A stretch of DNA of 64,000 nucleotides from Pseudomonas marginalis (GCF_024169655.1 NZ_JALJWV010000001.1:1493001-1557000); one strand, 5' to 3'; shown: positions 27,155-36,617, counted from the first letter of the stretch. Notes: a model not told the origin generated them from the sequence alone. Program-made: numbers and translations.

Positions 27155-28594
27155 ATGTCGATACCACGCTTGAAGTCTTACTTATCCATAGTCGCTACGG
27201 TGCTGGTGCTGGGGCAGGCCGTGCCCGCGCTAGCGGCCGAACTGCCTGATTTCACCCAATTGGTCGAGCAGGCCTCGCCGGCCGTGGTGAACATCAGTAC
27301 CACGCAAAAACTGCCGGAGCGCAAAGTCTCCGACCAGCAGATGCCGGACCTGGAAGGCCTGCCGCCGATGCTGCGCGAGTTCTTCGAACGTGGCATGCCG
27401 CAACAACGCGCCCCCCGTGGTGGTGGCGGTGGCCAGCGCGAAGCGCAGTCCCTGGGCTCGGGCTTCATCATCTCGCCCGATGGCTACATCCTGACCAACA
27501 ACCACGTGATTGCCGACGCTGACGAGATCCTCGTCCGCCTGGCTGACCGTAGTGAATTGAAAGCCAAGCTGGTTGGCACCGACCCACGTTCCGACGTGGC
27601 GTTGCTGAAAATCGACGGCAAAGACCTGCCTGTACTCAAACTGGGCAAGTCCCAGGACCTGAAGGCCGGGCAATGGGTCGTGGCGATCGGTTCGCCGTTT
27701 GGCTTTGACCACACTGTGACCCAAGGCATCGTCAGCGCCATCGGCCGCAGCCTGCCCAACGAAAACTACGTGCCGTTCATCCAGACCGACGTGCCGATCA
27801 ACCCGGGTAACTCCGGTGGTCCGTTGTTCAACCTGAACGGTGAAGTAGTCGGCATCAACTCCCAGATCTACACGCGCTCCGGTGGCTTCATGGGCGTGTC
27901 GTTCGCCATCCCGATCGACGTGGCCATGGACGTTTCCAACCAACTGAAAAGCGGCGGCAAGGTCAGCCGTGGCTGGTTGGGCGTGGTGATCCAGGAAGTG
28001 AACAAGGACCTGGCTGAATCCTTCGGCCTCGACAAGCCGGCCGGTGCGCTGGTTGCACAGATCCAGGACGGCGGCCCGGCGGCCAAGGGTGGTCTGCAAG
28101 TCGGCGACGTGATTCTGAGCATGAACGGCCAGCCGATCGTCATGTCGGCAGACCTGCCGCACCTGGTGGGCGCGCTCAAGGCGGGCAGCAAGGCCAAGCT
28201 GGAAGTGATCCGCGAAGGCAAGCGCCAGAACGTTGAGCTGACCGTTGGTGCCATCCCTGAAGAAGGCGCGACCCTGGATGCCCTGGGCAATACCAAGCCG
28301 AGCGCCGAGCGCAGCAGCAACCGCCTGGGCATTGCCGTGGCCGAGCTGACGGATGAGCAGAAGAAAACCTTCGACCTGAAAAACGGCGTGGTGATCAAGG
28401 AAGTGCAGGACGGTCCTGCTGCCTTGATTGGCCTACAGCCAGGCGATGTGATTACTCACCTGAACAATCAGGCCATCGACACCACCAAGCAGTTCACCGA
28501 CATCGCCAAGGCGCTGCCGAAGAACCGTTCGGTATCGATGCGTGTCCTGCGTCAGGGCCGTGCCAGCTTCATTACCTTCAAGCTGGCCGAGTAA
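27155..28594 (+). CDS. mucD: Periplasmic serine protease MucD (DegP-like)
   Basis: A 479-residue HtrA-family protease/chaperone. The signal peptide ends VPALA (about residue 27). The catalytic triad is His117 (TNNHVIAD), Asp147 (RSDVALLK) and Ser220 (NPGNSGGP). Two PDZ domains follow (about 270-360 and 390-475). It degrades misfolded envelope proteins and dampens AlgU activation. It starts 235 bases after mucB behind a GGGAG ribosome site and ends at a strong terminator. Confidence 0.97.
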   Translation: MSIPRLKSYLSIVATVLVLGQAVPALAAELPDFTQLVEQASPAVVNISTTQKLPERKVSDQQMPDLEGLPPMLREFFERGMPQQRAPRGGGGGQREAQSLGSGFIISPDGYILTNNHVIADADEILVRLADRSELKAKLVGTDPRSDVALLKIDGKDLPVLKLGKSQDLKAGQWVVAIGSPFGFDHTVTQGIVSAIGRSLPNENYVPFIQTDVPINPGNSGGPLFNLNGEVVGINSQIYTRSGGFMGVSFAIPIDVAMDVSNQLKSGGKVSRGWLGVVIQEVNKDLAESFGLDKPAGALVAQIQDGGPAAKGGLQVGDVILSMNGQPIVMSADLPHLVGALKAGSKAKLEVIREGKRQNVELTVGAIPEEGATLDALGNTKPSAERSSNRLGIAVAELTDEQKKTFDLKNGVVIKEVQDGPAALIGLQPGDVITHLNNQAIDTTKQFTDIAKALPKNRSVSMRVLRQGRASFITFKLAE

Positions 28595-28603
28595 CCGGCC
28601 AAT

Positions 28604-28643
28604 AAAAAGCCCCGCCTTCGTTTAACGAGGGCGGGGCTTTTTT
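28604..28643. terminator. Bidirectional Rho-independent terminator
   Basis: A GC-rich stem (AAAAAGCCCCGCC-type arm at 28604-28616, complementary arm ending in TTTTTT at 28643) lies between convergent mucD and bepA. A tracts and T tracts flank it on both sides, so it can end both transcripts. Confidence 0.9.
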
Positions 28644-28656
28644 GTAGGCGATGGGT

Positions 28657-30090
28657 TTAGCTCATCATCCCTTTCACCAGGCGTTCCTGTTCGATCAACT
28701 CACGCTGGCGTGCGTCGATACGCGACGACAGTGGGAAGTTGCTGCCGGCACGGCGCTTAGCGAAGTCCAGTTGTTGAATGGCTTGCTGGAAATCGCCGAC
28801 CAGGGCGAAGTACTCGGCGCGTGCCTGATGCAGGCCGATGATGTTGCCGGACAAGCCGCGCGTCTCGGCGACTTGGTACCACACGTCCGGATCGTCCGGG
28901 CGCGACTTGAGCAAGCCGTCCAGGGCCTTTTCCGCATCGGCGGTACGGTTCTGTTTAAGCAAAAGGTCTACTCGCACCTGGTTCAGCGGATAGTTGCCGG
29001 GGTACTGGGTGAGCATCCGGTCAGTGCGCTGCTGGGCTTCCGGCAAGCGGTTGTTGGTGATGTCCAGTTCGATCTGCGCCAGATTGTAGGTAATGTCGTT
29101 GGGCGACTTGGCCAACAATGGGGCCAGGTTTTCCCGGGCGTCCTTGAGTTTGGTGCCCTTGATTTGGGCGATGGCCAGACCATAGCGCGCCACGTCGTTT
29201 TTCGGATTTTCGTCCAGTTGGGCCTGGAAGCGCTTGGCGGCGAGGCCTGGCGTGTCTTCGTATTTCAACTGCACCCGTGCGCGAATCAATTGATAGCGCA
29301 AGCTGTCTTCCGTGCCGCCGAGCTTGGCCTGTTCGGCGCGGTTGCGGGTGTCGGCGATGCGCGATTCGGTCACCGGGTGAGTCAGCAGGAATTCCGGCGG
29401 TTTGGCATCGAAGCGGTATTGACGCATCAGGCGTTCGAACATGGTCGGCATGGAACGTGGGTCGTAACCGGCTTTCTCCAGGTTGAGGATGCCGATGCGG
29501 TCCGCCTCTTGTTCGTTCTGGCGTGAGAACCGTCGTTGTTCCTGGATCGCCGCGGCCTGGGTGCCGGCAATCGCGGCAATGCCGGCGTCGCCCGCACCGG
29601 CTGCGGCGGCAATGATGCCGCCGAGCATCGCGGCCATCATCGGGAGCTGCATGCGCTGTTGCGCTTCGACGCCCCGGGCGAAGTGGCGCTGAGACAAGTG
29701 AGCCAATTCGTGGGCCAGCACCGAGGCGTATTCACCTTCGGTCTGGGCGTTGAGGAACAGCCCGCCATTGACCCCGACGATACCGCCAGGCGCGGCAAAG
29801 GCGTTGAGCTGCGGGCTATCGATCAGGATGAACTCCAGGCGGCGGTCATTGACCTGGCTGGTCTCCACCAGCTTGTACACGCTGGTTTCGACGTAATCCT
29901 TGAGCTGCGGATCGTTGAGCTGCGAGACCTGGCCGCGCAAGTAGGCAAGCCAGGCGCGACCCAGTTGGTATTCCTGTTGTGGCGAGACAATGGCAGAACT
30001 GGCGTCGCCAAGAGACGGCAGGTCGTCAGCGAAGCCCGGGGAGGCCAGCAGGCAGGCCAGCGTCAGCAGGGTGGGGCGCAAAAAAGTCAT
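28657..30090 (-). CDS. bepA: Periplasmic M48 metalloprotease BepA-like with TPR domain
   Basis: A 477-residue protein. The signal peptide ends ASPGFA (about residue 21). The zinc-protease motif HELAH is at residues 127-131, with the third ligand in NEQEADRIG downstream. The C-terminal half is a TPR array. E. coli BepA (YfgC) monitors LptD and BAM assembly and degrades stalled outer-membrane proteins. As I recall PAO1, its homologue PA1005 sits beside the tusA-like gene, as here. Confidence 0.92.
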   Translation of the reverse strand: MTFLRPTLLTLACLLASPGFADDLPSLGDASSAIVSPQQEYQLGRAWLAYLRGQVSQLNDPQLKDYVETSVYKLVETSQVNDRRLEFILIDSPQLNAFAAPGGIVGVNGGLFLNAQTEGEYASVLAHELAHLSQRHFARGVEAQQRMQLPMMAAMLGGIIAAAAGAGDAGIAAIAGTQAAAIQEQRRFSRQNEQEADRIGILNLEKAGYDPRSMPTMFERLMRQYRFDAKPPEFLLTHPVTESRIADTRNRAEQAKLGGTEDSLRYQLIRARVQLKYEDTPGLAAKRFQAQLDENPKNDVARYGLAIAQIKGTKLKDARENLAPLLAKSPNDITYNLAQIELDITNNRLPEAQQRTDRMLTQYPGNYPLNQVRVDLLLKQNRTADAEKALDGLLKSRPDDPDVWYQVAETRGLSGNIIGLHQARAEYFALVGDFQQAIQQLDFAKRRAGSNFPLSSRIDARQRELIEQERLVKGMMS

Positions 30091-30185
30091 GCACAGAGCC
30101 TTTCGACAAAGAGCTTACTGTAGCCGGACACTGAGCTTCGGACCAGATATTCTAAGCAGCCTGAACGCTTGCCCGGAGTAAAACC

Positions 30186-30425
30186 ATGACCGACGCTGTA
30201 GCCTTTGATGCCGAACTCGATGCCAGCGGCCTCAATTGCCCGTTGCCCTTGCTCAAGGCCAAGCTGGAGCTCAATCGATTGGCCAGCGGCGCAGTGCTCA
30301 AGGTCATCGCCACGGATGCCGGTTCCCAGCGTGATTTCCGCACCTTTGCCAGGTTGGCCGGTCACACCCTGGTGCATGAAGAAGACGCCGCAGGTGTCTA
30401 TTGTTATTGGTTGCGCAAGGCCTGA
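30186..30425 (+). CDS. TusA-like sulfur carrier protein
   Basis: A 79-residue SirA/TusA-family protein. The persulfide-carrying cysteine is Cys18 in LNCPLPLLKAK. The corresponding PAO1 gene, recalled as PA1006, has been linked to molybdenum cofactor homeostasis and nitrate reduction rather than tRNA thiolation. It diverges from bepA, and the gene downstream starts 31 bases after its stop. Confidence 0.9.
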   Translation: MTDAVAFDAELDASGLNCPLPLLKAKLELNRLASGAVLKVIATDAGSQRDFRTFARLAGHTLVHEEDAAGVYCYWLRKA

Positions 30426-30456
30426 AGCGTCCGCCCCCACCACCTGAGGTTGATTG

Positions 30457-31527
30457 ATGTTCAAAGTGTTACGAGACTGGATTCAGCGCTACTTCTCCGA
30501 CGAGGAGGCCGTGGTGCTGGCGGTCCTGCTGTTCCTGGCCTTTACCGCCGTCCTCACCCTGGGTGGCATGCTTGCCCCGGTGCTGGCAGGGATGGTGCTG
30601 GCCTACCTGATGCAGGGGCTGGTCACCACCCTGGAGCGTCTGCGTTTACCGGGTGCGGCGGCAGTGGGGCTGGTATTCGCCTTGTTCATGGGGCTGTTGC
30701 TGGTGTTTATCGTGGTGGTCGTGCCGCTGCTATGGCATCAGTTGATCACCTTGTTCAACGAGTTGCCCGGCATGCTCGCCAAATGGCAGTCGCTGTTGCT
30801 GCTGTTGCCGGAGCGCTACCCGCACTTGGTGTCGGATGAGCAGGTACTGCAAGCCATCGAAGTGGCGCGCGGCGAGATCGGAAAGTTCGGGCAATGGGCG
30901 CTGACCTTTTCCCTGTCCAGCCTGCCGTTGCTGGTCAACATCATGATTTATCTGGTGCTGGTGCCGATCCTGGTGTTTTTCTTCCTCAAGGACCGCGCGA
31001 TGATCGGCCGCTGGGTCAGTGGCTATCTGCCGCGTGAGCGGGCGCTGATCACCCGGGTAGCCGAGGAGATGAACCGGCAGATCGCCAACTACATCCGTGG
31101 CAAGGTCATCGAGATCATCATCTGTGGCGGGGTTACCTACGTCGCCTTTATTGCCCTGGACCTGAACTACGCGGCCCTGCTGGCATTGTTGGTCGGTATT
31201 TCAGTGGTGGTGCCGTATGTCGGCGCCGTGGTGGTGACGGTGCCGGTCACGTTGATCGCCTTGTTCCAGTGGGGCTGGAGCGATCAGTTCATCTACCTGA
31301 TGGCGGTGTACGGCATCATCCAGACCCTGGACGGCAATGTGCTGGTGCCGCTGCTGTTCTCGGAGGCGGTCAACCTGCATCCGGTAGCGATTATCTGCGC
31401 GGTGTTGTTGTTTGGCGGGTTGTGGGGATTCTGGGGGGTGTTCTTTGCGATCCCCCTGGCGACGCTGTTCAAGGCGGTGCTGGATGCGTGGCCGCGGCAG
31501 GAACCGGTGGTGGCGCCTTTACTCTGA
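30457..31527 (+). CDS. AI-2E family transporter (PerM/YdiK-like)
   Basis: A 356-residue inner-membrane protein with about eight TM segments. The ATG at 30457 is preferred over the adjacent TTG, with GAGG upstream. The cytoplasmic insert after FFFLKDRAMIGRWVSGYLP and the C-terminal PLLFSEAVNLHPVAII and GGLWGFWGVFFAIPLA motifs define the AI-2E/PerM family. The substrate is not known. Confidence 0.9.
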   Translation: MFKVLRDWIQRYFSDEEAVVLAVLLFLAFTAVLTLGGMLAPVLAGMVLAYLMQGLVTTLERLRLPGAAAVGLVFALFMGLLLVFIVVVVPLLWHQLITLFNELPGMLAKWQSLLLLLPERYPHLVSDEQVLQAIEVARGEIGKFGQWALTFSLSSLPLLVNIMIYLVLVPILVFFFLKDRAMIGRWVSGYLPRERALITRVAEEMNRQIANYIRGKVIEIIICGGVTYVAFIALDLNYAALLALLVGISVVVPYVGAVVVTVPVTLIALFQWGWSDQFIYLMAVYGIIQTLDGNVLVPLLFSEAVNLHPVAIICAVLLFGGLWGFWGVFFAIPLATLFKAVLDAWPRQEPVVAPLL

Positions 31528-31532
31528 TGAGA

Positions 31533-31556
31533 GGAGAGGGCGCGTGCGCCCTCTCC
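31533..31556. terminator. Hairpin between convergent genes
   Basis: A perfect 11-bp GC-rich stem (31533-31543 with 31546-31556) with a two-base gap lies just after the transporter gene and before the convergent bcp stop. There is no T tract, so intrinsic termination is only probable. Confidence 0.5.
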
Positions 31557-31565
31557 CTATAATGC

Positions 31566-32039
31566 TCAGGCGCTGTGCAACGCTTGGGCTGCCGCCAGCA
31601 CCGCGTCCACATGCCCCGGCACTTTCACGCCACGCCATTCCTGGCGCAGCACGCCATCCTTGTCGATCAGGAAGGTGCTGCGATCCACGCCCAGGTATTC
31701 CTTGCCGTACAGCTTCTTCAGCTTGATCACGTCAAACAGCTGGCAAACCGCTTCGTCCTTGTCGCTGATCAGCTCGAAAGGAAACGCCTGCTTGGCCTTG
31801 AAGTTCTCGTGGGACTTCACGCTGTCGCGCGACACGCCAAACACTTCGGTATTGGCGGCCTTGAACGCCGCGTACTGGTCACGGAAACCCTGGCCCTCGG
31901 TGGTGCACCCCGGGGTGCTGTCCTTCGGGTAGAAGTAAATCACCACTTGCTTGCCCTTGAGGGCTTTGATGCTGAAGGTTTGGCCGCTGGTGGCCTGGGC
32001 TTCGAAATCGGCTACGGGTTTGTCGATGACTACCGCCAT
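31566..32039 (-). CDS. bcp: Thiol peroxidase of the Bcp/PrxQ family
   Basis: A 157-residue cytoplasmic peroxiredoxin reducing hydroperoxides. The peroxidatic Cys45 is in STPGCTTE. The resolving cysteine five residues later in E. coli Bcp is absent (position 50 is Gln); instead Cys99 (DEAVCQLFD) occupies the helix-3 position used by other atypical 2-Cys PrxQ enzymes. It lies 10 bases after gcvR, in one operon. Confidence 0.95.
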   Translation of the reverse strand: MAVVIDKPVADFEAQATSGQTFSIKALKGKQVVIYFYPKDSTPGCTTEGQGFRDQYAAFKAANTEVFGVSRDSVKSHENFKAKQAFPFELISDKDEAVCQLFDVIKLKKLYGKEYLGVDRSTFLIDKDGVLRQEWRGVKVPGHVDAVLAAAQALHSA

Positions 32040-32049
32040 GGGGGCTTCC

Positions 32050-32610
32050 TTACATTGGGTTCTGTGGGCGCCACGGCTCGATCAGGGCGTCGAGGTTCAG
32101 CGCATCGGCGAAGTCCAGGAACTGATCGCGCAGCCAACTGATCTGCACGCCGGCCGGCAAGGTCACGGTGAACGTGGCGTTGAGCATGGTGCCGCCGGTT
32201 TGCGGGGCCTGGTAGGTGTCGCAGGTGAGGTTTTCCAGTTCGACGTTTTGGTCGATAAAGAACTGGCACAACTCGTTGACGATGTCCGAGCGGTAGGCAG
32301 AACTGACATACGCCACATAAGGCAGGGCCTGTGGGCGATTTTCCAGCGCGGCACTGCGTACCACATTGACGGTGAAGTTGTGCTTCTTGGCCAGGCCCGG
32401 CAAGCCGGTCTCCAGGCGCGCCAAGGCATCCCAGGTGCCGGAAATCTGCAGCACCAGCGCGCTGCACTCGCCATGGCGCGTGAGGCGGGAGGTTACGACG
32501 GCGCAGCGGTTTTCATGGCTGGCGCGGCACAGGACGTTGGTCAGCTCCATGGGGTTGGCGCCGAGGGCACTGATAACAAGGAATTGTTCGCGAACTGTGG
32601 GGGTGGACAT
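32050..32610 (-). CDS. gcvR: Glycine cleavage system regulator GcvR-like (two ACT domains)
   Basis: A 186-residue protein with tandem ACT domains (about residues 8-85 and 95-180). FLVISALGANPMELTNVL opens the first. E. coli GcvR binds glycine and antagonises GcvA on gcvTHP. Whether this homologue does the same is an inference. It diverges from dapA and precedes bcp. Confidence 0.86.
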   Translation of the reverse strand: MSTPTVREQFLVISALGANPMELTNVLCRASHENRCAVVTSRLTRHGECSALVLQISGTWDALARLETGLPGLAKKHNFTVNVVRSAALENRPQALPYVAYVSSAYRSDIVNELCQFFIDQNVELENLTCDTYQAPQTGGTMLNATFTVTLPAGVQISWLRDQFLDFADALNLDALIEPWRPQNPM

Positions 32611-32883
32611 GCAGCCTTCCTAAAACGATGAGCGGTCGATACGGTGAGGGCTGTATCGATCAAAGCATGAAGGGTAGCGAAAAGCGTCGCCAAGGGATAG
32701 GAGGTGGCGTTTTCATTGCGTAATCAGCGGGTTTTTACCCCGCCTCGACCGGTACTTTCACGCAATGATGGCATTGCCCGTCGTTTAGTTGATCCAGAAC
32801 GCGTCCTCAGGCGGTACTTCGCTTGTACAAGCATCTTGGCGCCAGTACCATTACGGCTCTCTTTTTCCGGCAGGAGCGGTTGC

Positions 32884-33762
32884 ATGATTGCGGGCAGTAT
32901 GGTGGCACTGGTCACACCCATGGATGCACAAGGTCGTCTCGACTGGGATAGCCTGGGCAAACTGGTGGACTTCCACCTGCAAGAGGGCACCAACGCCATT
33001 GTGGCGGTCGGCACCACAGGTGAGTCGGCCACCCTCGACGTGGAAGAACACATCCAGGTCATCGAGTTCGTGGTCAAGCGTGTCGCGGGCCGTATCGCCG
33101 TGATCGCCGGTACGGGCGCCAACTCGACGCGCGAAGCGATCGAGCTGACCAAAAACGCCAAGAAGGCCGGCGCCGACGCCTGCCTGCTGGTGACCCCGTA
33201 CTACAACAAACCGACCCAGGAAGGCCTGTACCAGCACTTCCGCACCATTGCCGAAGCGGTCGATATCCCGCAGATCCTCTACAACGTGCCGGGTCGCACT
33301 GCGTGCGACATGAAGGCCGAGACGGTGATCCGCCTGTCCACCGTGCCAAACATCATCGGTATCAAGGAAGCCACCGGCGACCTGCAACGCGCCAAGGACA
33401 TCCTGGCCGGCGTGAGCAGCGACTTCCTGGTGTATTCCGGTGACGATGCCACTGCTGTCGAGCTGATCCTGCTGGGTGGCAAGGGCAACATCTCGGTGAC
33501 CGCCAACGTGGCCCCGCGCGCCATGAGTGATATGTGCGCCGCCGCCCTCGCCGGCGATGCCGTGACCGCGCGTGCGATCCACGAGAAGTTGATGCCGCTC
33601 AACAAGACACTGTTTATCGAATCCAACCCTATCCCCGTGAAATGGGCGCTGTTTGAAATGGGCATGATGCCGGACGGTATCCGTCTGCCGCTCACCCGTC
33701 TCAGCGAAGCCTGTCACGAACCGCTGCGACAGGCCCTGCGCCAGTCCGGCGTCCTGGTTTAA
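32884..33762 (+). CDS. dapA: 4-hydroxy-tetrahydrodipicolinate synthase
   Basis: A 292-residue enzyme condensing pyruvate with aspartate semialdehyde in lysine and diaminopimelate synthesis. The Schiff-base Lys161 is in GIKEATGD, Tyr133 in LYNVPGR, and Thr44 in GTTGES. The frame is open upstream to 32704, but ATG 32884 gives the canonical N-terminus MIAGSMVALVTP. First gene of dapA-bamC-MBL-purC, with 17-, 4- and 27-base gaps. Confidence 0.97.
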   Translation: MIAGSMVALVTPMDAQGRLDWDSLGKLVDFHLQEGTNAIVAVGTTGESATLDVEEHIQVIEFVVKRVAGRIAVIAGTGANSTREAIELTKNAKKAGADACLLVTPYYNKPTQEGLYQHFRTIAEAVDIPQILYNVPGRTACDMKAETVIRLSTVPNIIGIKEATGDLQRAKDILAGVSSDFLVYSGDDATAVELILLGGKGNISVTANVAPRAMSDMCAAALAGDAVTARAIHEKLMPLNKTLFIESNPIPVKWALFEMGMMPDGIRLPLTRLSEACHEPLRQALRQSGVLV

Positions 33763-33779
33763 TTGAGGAAGCACTACGC

Positions 33780-34895
33780 ATGAAGCGATTGGCCGGACTT
33801 TCCGCACTTGCCTTGATTATCTCCAGCACCAGTGGCTGCGGTTGGATCTGGGGCCCGGAAGGCTACTTCCGTGACCGCGGCAGCGATTACCTGGAAGCAC
33901 AAGCAACCAAACCGATGCAACTGCCGCCGGACGTCAGCGTCGCCAAGCGCCTTGATCCGTTGCTGCCGATCCCGCGCAACGTCGCCGACGACACCACCAA
34001 AGGTGAGTACGTGGTGCCGCGTCCACAGCCGATCTCGGCCGTGGCGGATGCCAGCGACTACAGCCTGCAGAAGAGCGGCGACTCGCGCTGGATCGTGGCG
34101 CAGCGCCCACCTGCCGAAGTCTGGCCGGTGGCGGTGCAGTTCTTCCAGGACAACGGCTTCCGTATCGACGAGCAGCGCCCGCAGACGGGTGAGTTCACTA
34201 CAGCGTGGCAGCAAGGCAGCGAGCTGTCGGCCAGCATGGCCAAGCGCCTGCAGTCCGGTGGTGTCGCCGCTGACGCCGAAGCCCGCGTGCGTGTACGCAT
34301 CGAGCCTGGTGTGCAGCGCAATACCAGTGAAGTCTATGTGGTCAGTGCCGAGCGTCCTGCCGGCAGCACCTCCAACGTCGAGTTCACCAATCGCTCGGTC
34401 AACACCGGCGTCGATGCCGCACTGGTCGACGAGATGCTGGCCAGCATGAGCCGTATCTCCGAGAAGGGCGGTTCCATCTCCCTGCTCGCCGCGCGTGATT
34501 ACGACACCCCGAGCCGCGTCAGCCTCACCGAAGACGGCAGCGGCAACGTGGTGCTGAACCTGGGTGAAGACCTGGACCGTGCCTGGGCCAGTGTTGGTCG
34601 CGCGTTGGAACAAGGCCCTTGGCGTGTTGAAGACATCAACCGCAGCCTGGGCCTGTACTACATCAACGTGGCGGAAAAAGCCGAGAAGAAAGACGACGAG
34701 CCAGGTTTCTTCAGCAAGTTGTTCGGCAGCGCCCCGACCAAGGAAGAGATCGAAACCCGCGCCGAGCGTTATCAGATTCGCTTGAGCAAGGTTGGCGACA
34801 GCGTGCAAGTCACCGTCGAGAAGAACATCAACACCGTTGCGCCGGCTGAAACAGCGCGCAAAGTGTTGGGCGTGATTCAGGACAACCTGGGCTGA
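33780..34895 (+). CDS. bamC: Outer-membrane assembly lipoprotein BamC
   Basis: A 371-residue lipoprotein of the BAM complex. The lipobox ends at Cys20 (SSTSGC). The unstructured N-terminal segment and two helix-grip domains (about 95-215 and 240-370) match NlpB/BamC. The dapA-bamC order is widely conserved. Confidence 0.94.
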   Translation: MKRLAGLSALALIISSTSGCGWIWGPEGYFRDRGSDYLEAQATKPMQLPPDVSVAKRLDPLLPIPRNVADDTTKGEYVVPRPQPISAVADASDYSLQKSGDSRWIVAQRPPAEVWPVAVQFFQDNGFRIDEQRPQTGEFTTAWQQGSELSASMAKRLQSGGVAADAEARVRVRIEPGVQRNTSEVYVVSAERPAGSTSNVEFTNRSVNTGVDAALVDEMLASMSRISEKGGSISLLAARDYDTPSRVSLTEDGSGNVVLNLGEDLDRAWASVGRALEQGPWRVEDINRSLGLYYINVAEKAEKKDDEPGFFSKLFGSAPTKEEIETRAERYQIRLSKVGDSVQVTVEKNINTVAPAETARKVLGVIQDNLG

Positions 34896-34899
34896 TCCG

Positions 34900-35658
34900 A
34901 TGCGTTTTGCCGTTCTCGGCAGCGGTAGCCAAGGGAACGGCACGCTGGTCGCTCATGACGACACGTATGTGCTGGTGGATTGTGGTTTCTCGTTAAGAGA
35001 AACCGAGCGGCGCCTGTTGCGCTTGGGGGTTCACCCCTCGCAGCTGAGCGCGATTCTGGTGACCCACGAACATGCAGACCATGTGCATGGCGTGGGTTTG
35101 CTGTCTCGGCGCTACAATCTTCCGGTGTACCTGAGTCGCGGCACCTTGCGCGGGATGCGCAAACCCATTGAACCCGCAGGCTTCCTGGCCGGTGGCGAGC
35201 AACTGCAGATCGGTGCCTTGAGCATTGATGTGATTGCCGTGGCGCATGACGCCCAGGAGCCGACGCAGTATGTATTCAGTGGCGGTGAGCGACGTTTCGG
35301 CGTACTCACCGACCTGGGTTCCTACTGCGCCAAGGTGCTGGACGGTTACCGGGATCTCGATGCATTGATGATCGAGTCCAACCACTGCCGAGACCTGTTG
35401 GCTCGCGGTCATTACCCGTACTTTCTCAAGCAACGGGTGGGCGGCGAACTCGGGCATTTGAACAACCACCAGGCGGCGTACCTGGTGTATGAGTTGGGCT
35501 GGCAAGACCTGCAACACCTGGTCCTGGCCCATCTGAGCAGCAAGAACAACCTGCCGCAGCTGGCCCGGCAATGTTTTGTCGATACCCTTGGGTGCGACCC
35601 GGACTGGCTGCAACTGGCCGATCAAGATTCAGGGCTCGACTGGCGACACATCGCCTAG
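34900..35658 (+). CDS. MBL-fold metallo-hydrolase (YycJ/WalJ-like)
   Basis: A 252-residue cytoplasmic hydrolase. The metal motif THEHADH is at residues 55-61, with a later DLG metal ligand (FGVLTDLGSYC) and ESNHCRDLL. MRFAVLGSGSQGNGTLV is typical of the YycJ subgroup, which has single-stranded DNA exonuclease-like members. It starts 4 bases after bamC. The exact substrate is unknown. Confidence 0.88.
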   Translation: MRFAVLGSGSQGNGTLVAHDDTYVLVDCGFSLRETERRLLRLGVHPSQLSAILVTHEHADHVHGVGLLSRRYNLPVYLSRGTLRGMRKPIEPAGFLAGGEQLQIGALSIDVIAVAHDAQEPTQYVFSGGERRFGVLTDLGSYCAKVLDGYRDLDALMIESNHCRDLLARGHYPYFLKQRVGGELGHLNNHQAAYLVYELGWQDLQHLVLAHLSSKNNLPQLARQCFVDTLGCDPDWLQLADQDSGLDWRHIA

Positions 35659-35685
35659 CCCACCTCACTCAAAGCGGAGCCCATC

Positions 35686-36399
35686 ATGGAAAAACGTGAA
35701 GAACTCTACCGCGGCAAAGCCAAGTCGGTATACAAAACCGACGACGCCAACCGCCTGATCCTGCTGTTTCGCAACGACACTTCGGCGTTCGACGGCAAGC
35801 GCATCGAACAACTTGATCGCAAGGGCATGGTGAACAACAAGTTCAACGCGTTCATCATGCAGAAACTCGAAGCGGCCGGCATTCCGACCCAATTCGACAA
35901 ACTGCTGAGCGACAACGAGTGCCTGGTCAAGAAGCTGGACATGATCCCGGTTGAATGCGTCGTGCGTAACTACGCCGCCGGCAGCCTGGTCAAGCGCCTG
36001 GGCGTGGAAGAGGGCATCAAGCTCAACCCTTACACCTTCGAATTGTTCCTCAAGGACGACGCCAAGGGCGACCCGTTCATCAACGAATCCCACGTTGTGG
36101 CGTTCGGCTGGGGCACCGCCGAGCAACTGGCGCGCATGAAGGAATTGTCCCTCAAGGTCAACGACGTCCTGAGCAAACTGTTCGACGACGCCGGCCTCTT
36201 GCTGGTCGACTTCAAGCTTGAATTCGGCGTGTTCCACGATGGCTCCATCGTCCTGGGCGACGAATTCAGCCCGGACGGCTGCCGCCTGTGGGACAAGGAC
36301 ACCAAGAAGAAGATGGACAAAGACCGCTTCCGCCAAGGCCTCGGTGATGTGATCGAAGCCTACGAAGAAGTCGCCAAGCGCCTCGGCGTACCGCTGTAA
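35686..36399 (+). CDS. purC: SAICAR synthetase
   Basis: A 237-residue enzyme of purine synthesis joining CAIR and aspartate with ATP. Signatures seen: YRGKAKSVY at the N-terminus, [13 protein letters not shown], and LVDFKLEFG with [14 protein letters not shown]. Length matches bacterial PurC. Last gene of the dapA-bamC unit, followed by tRNA-Ser. Confidence 0.97.
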   Translation: MEKREELYRGKAKSVYKTDDANRLILLFRNDTSAFDGKRIEQLDRKGMVNNKFNAFIMQKLEAAGIPTQFDKLLSDNECLVKKLDMIPVECVVRNYAAGSLVKRLGVEEGIKLNPYTFELFLKDDAKGDPFINESHVVAFGWGTAEQLARMKELSLKVNDVLSKLFDDAGLLLVDFKLEFGVFHDGSIVLGDEFSPDGCRLWDKDTKKKMDKDRFRQGLGDVIEAYEEVAKRLGVPL

Positions 36400-36482
36400 T
36401 CGACGCAAGCATCTGATAGCACGGAAAAAAATCGCTTCTGCGCTTTGCTTTCCTGAGATGGGCTGTTATGATGCGCGCCGTT

Positions 36483-36572
36483 GGAGAGATGCCAGAGTGG
36501 CCGAATGGGACGGATTCGAAATCCGTTGTACCTTCACCGGTACCTAGGGTTCGAATCCCTATCTCTCCGCCA
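36483..36572 (+). tRNA. tRNA-Ser(CGA)
   Basis: A 90-base class II tRNA with encoded CCA (36570-36572). The acceptor GGAGAGA pairs with TCTCTCC. The anticodon stem is 36510-36514 with 36522-36526, and CGA at 36517-36519 reads UCG codons. A long variable arm and the GGTTCGAATCC T-loop region are present. It marks the left edge of the accessory block. Confidence 0.97.
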
Positions 36573-36580
36573 TTACATAG

Positions 36581-36617
36581 AAAAAGCCCCGTAGCTGAAC
36601 AAGCTACGGGGCTTTTT
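36581..36617 (+). terminator. Rho-independent terminator after tRNA-Ser
   Basis: A 16-bp stem (36581-36596 with 36602-36617) with a 5-base loop and T tract follows the tRNA by 8 bases. The next 180 bases up to the tauC stop contain nothing I recognise. Confidence 0.9.

Noticed and set aside
32705..32719. Sigma-54-like TGGC-N7-TTGC upstream of dapA
   Set aside because: Spacing is right, but the match is minimal and dapA is a constitutive housekeeping gene with no enhancer-binding regulator nearby; chance is likely.
32704..32883. N-terminal extension of dapA
   Set aside because: The frame is open, but the extension is Arg/Pro-rich, unlike DapA, and the family starts at ATG 32884.
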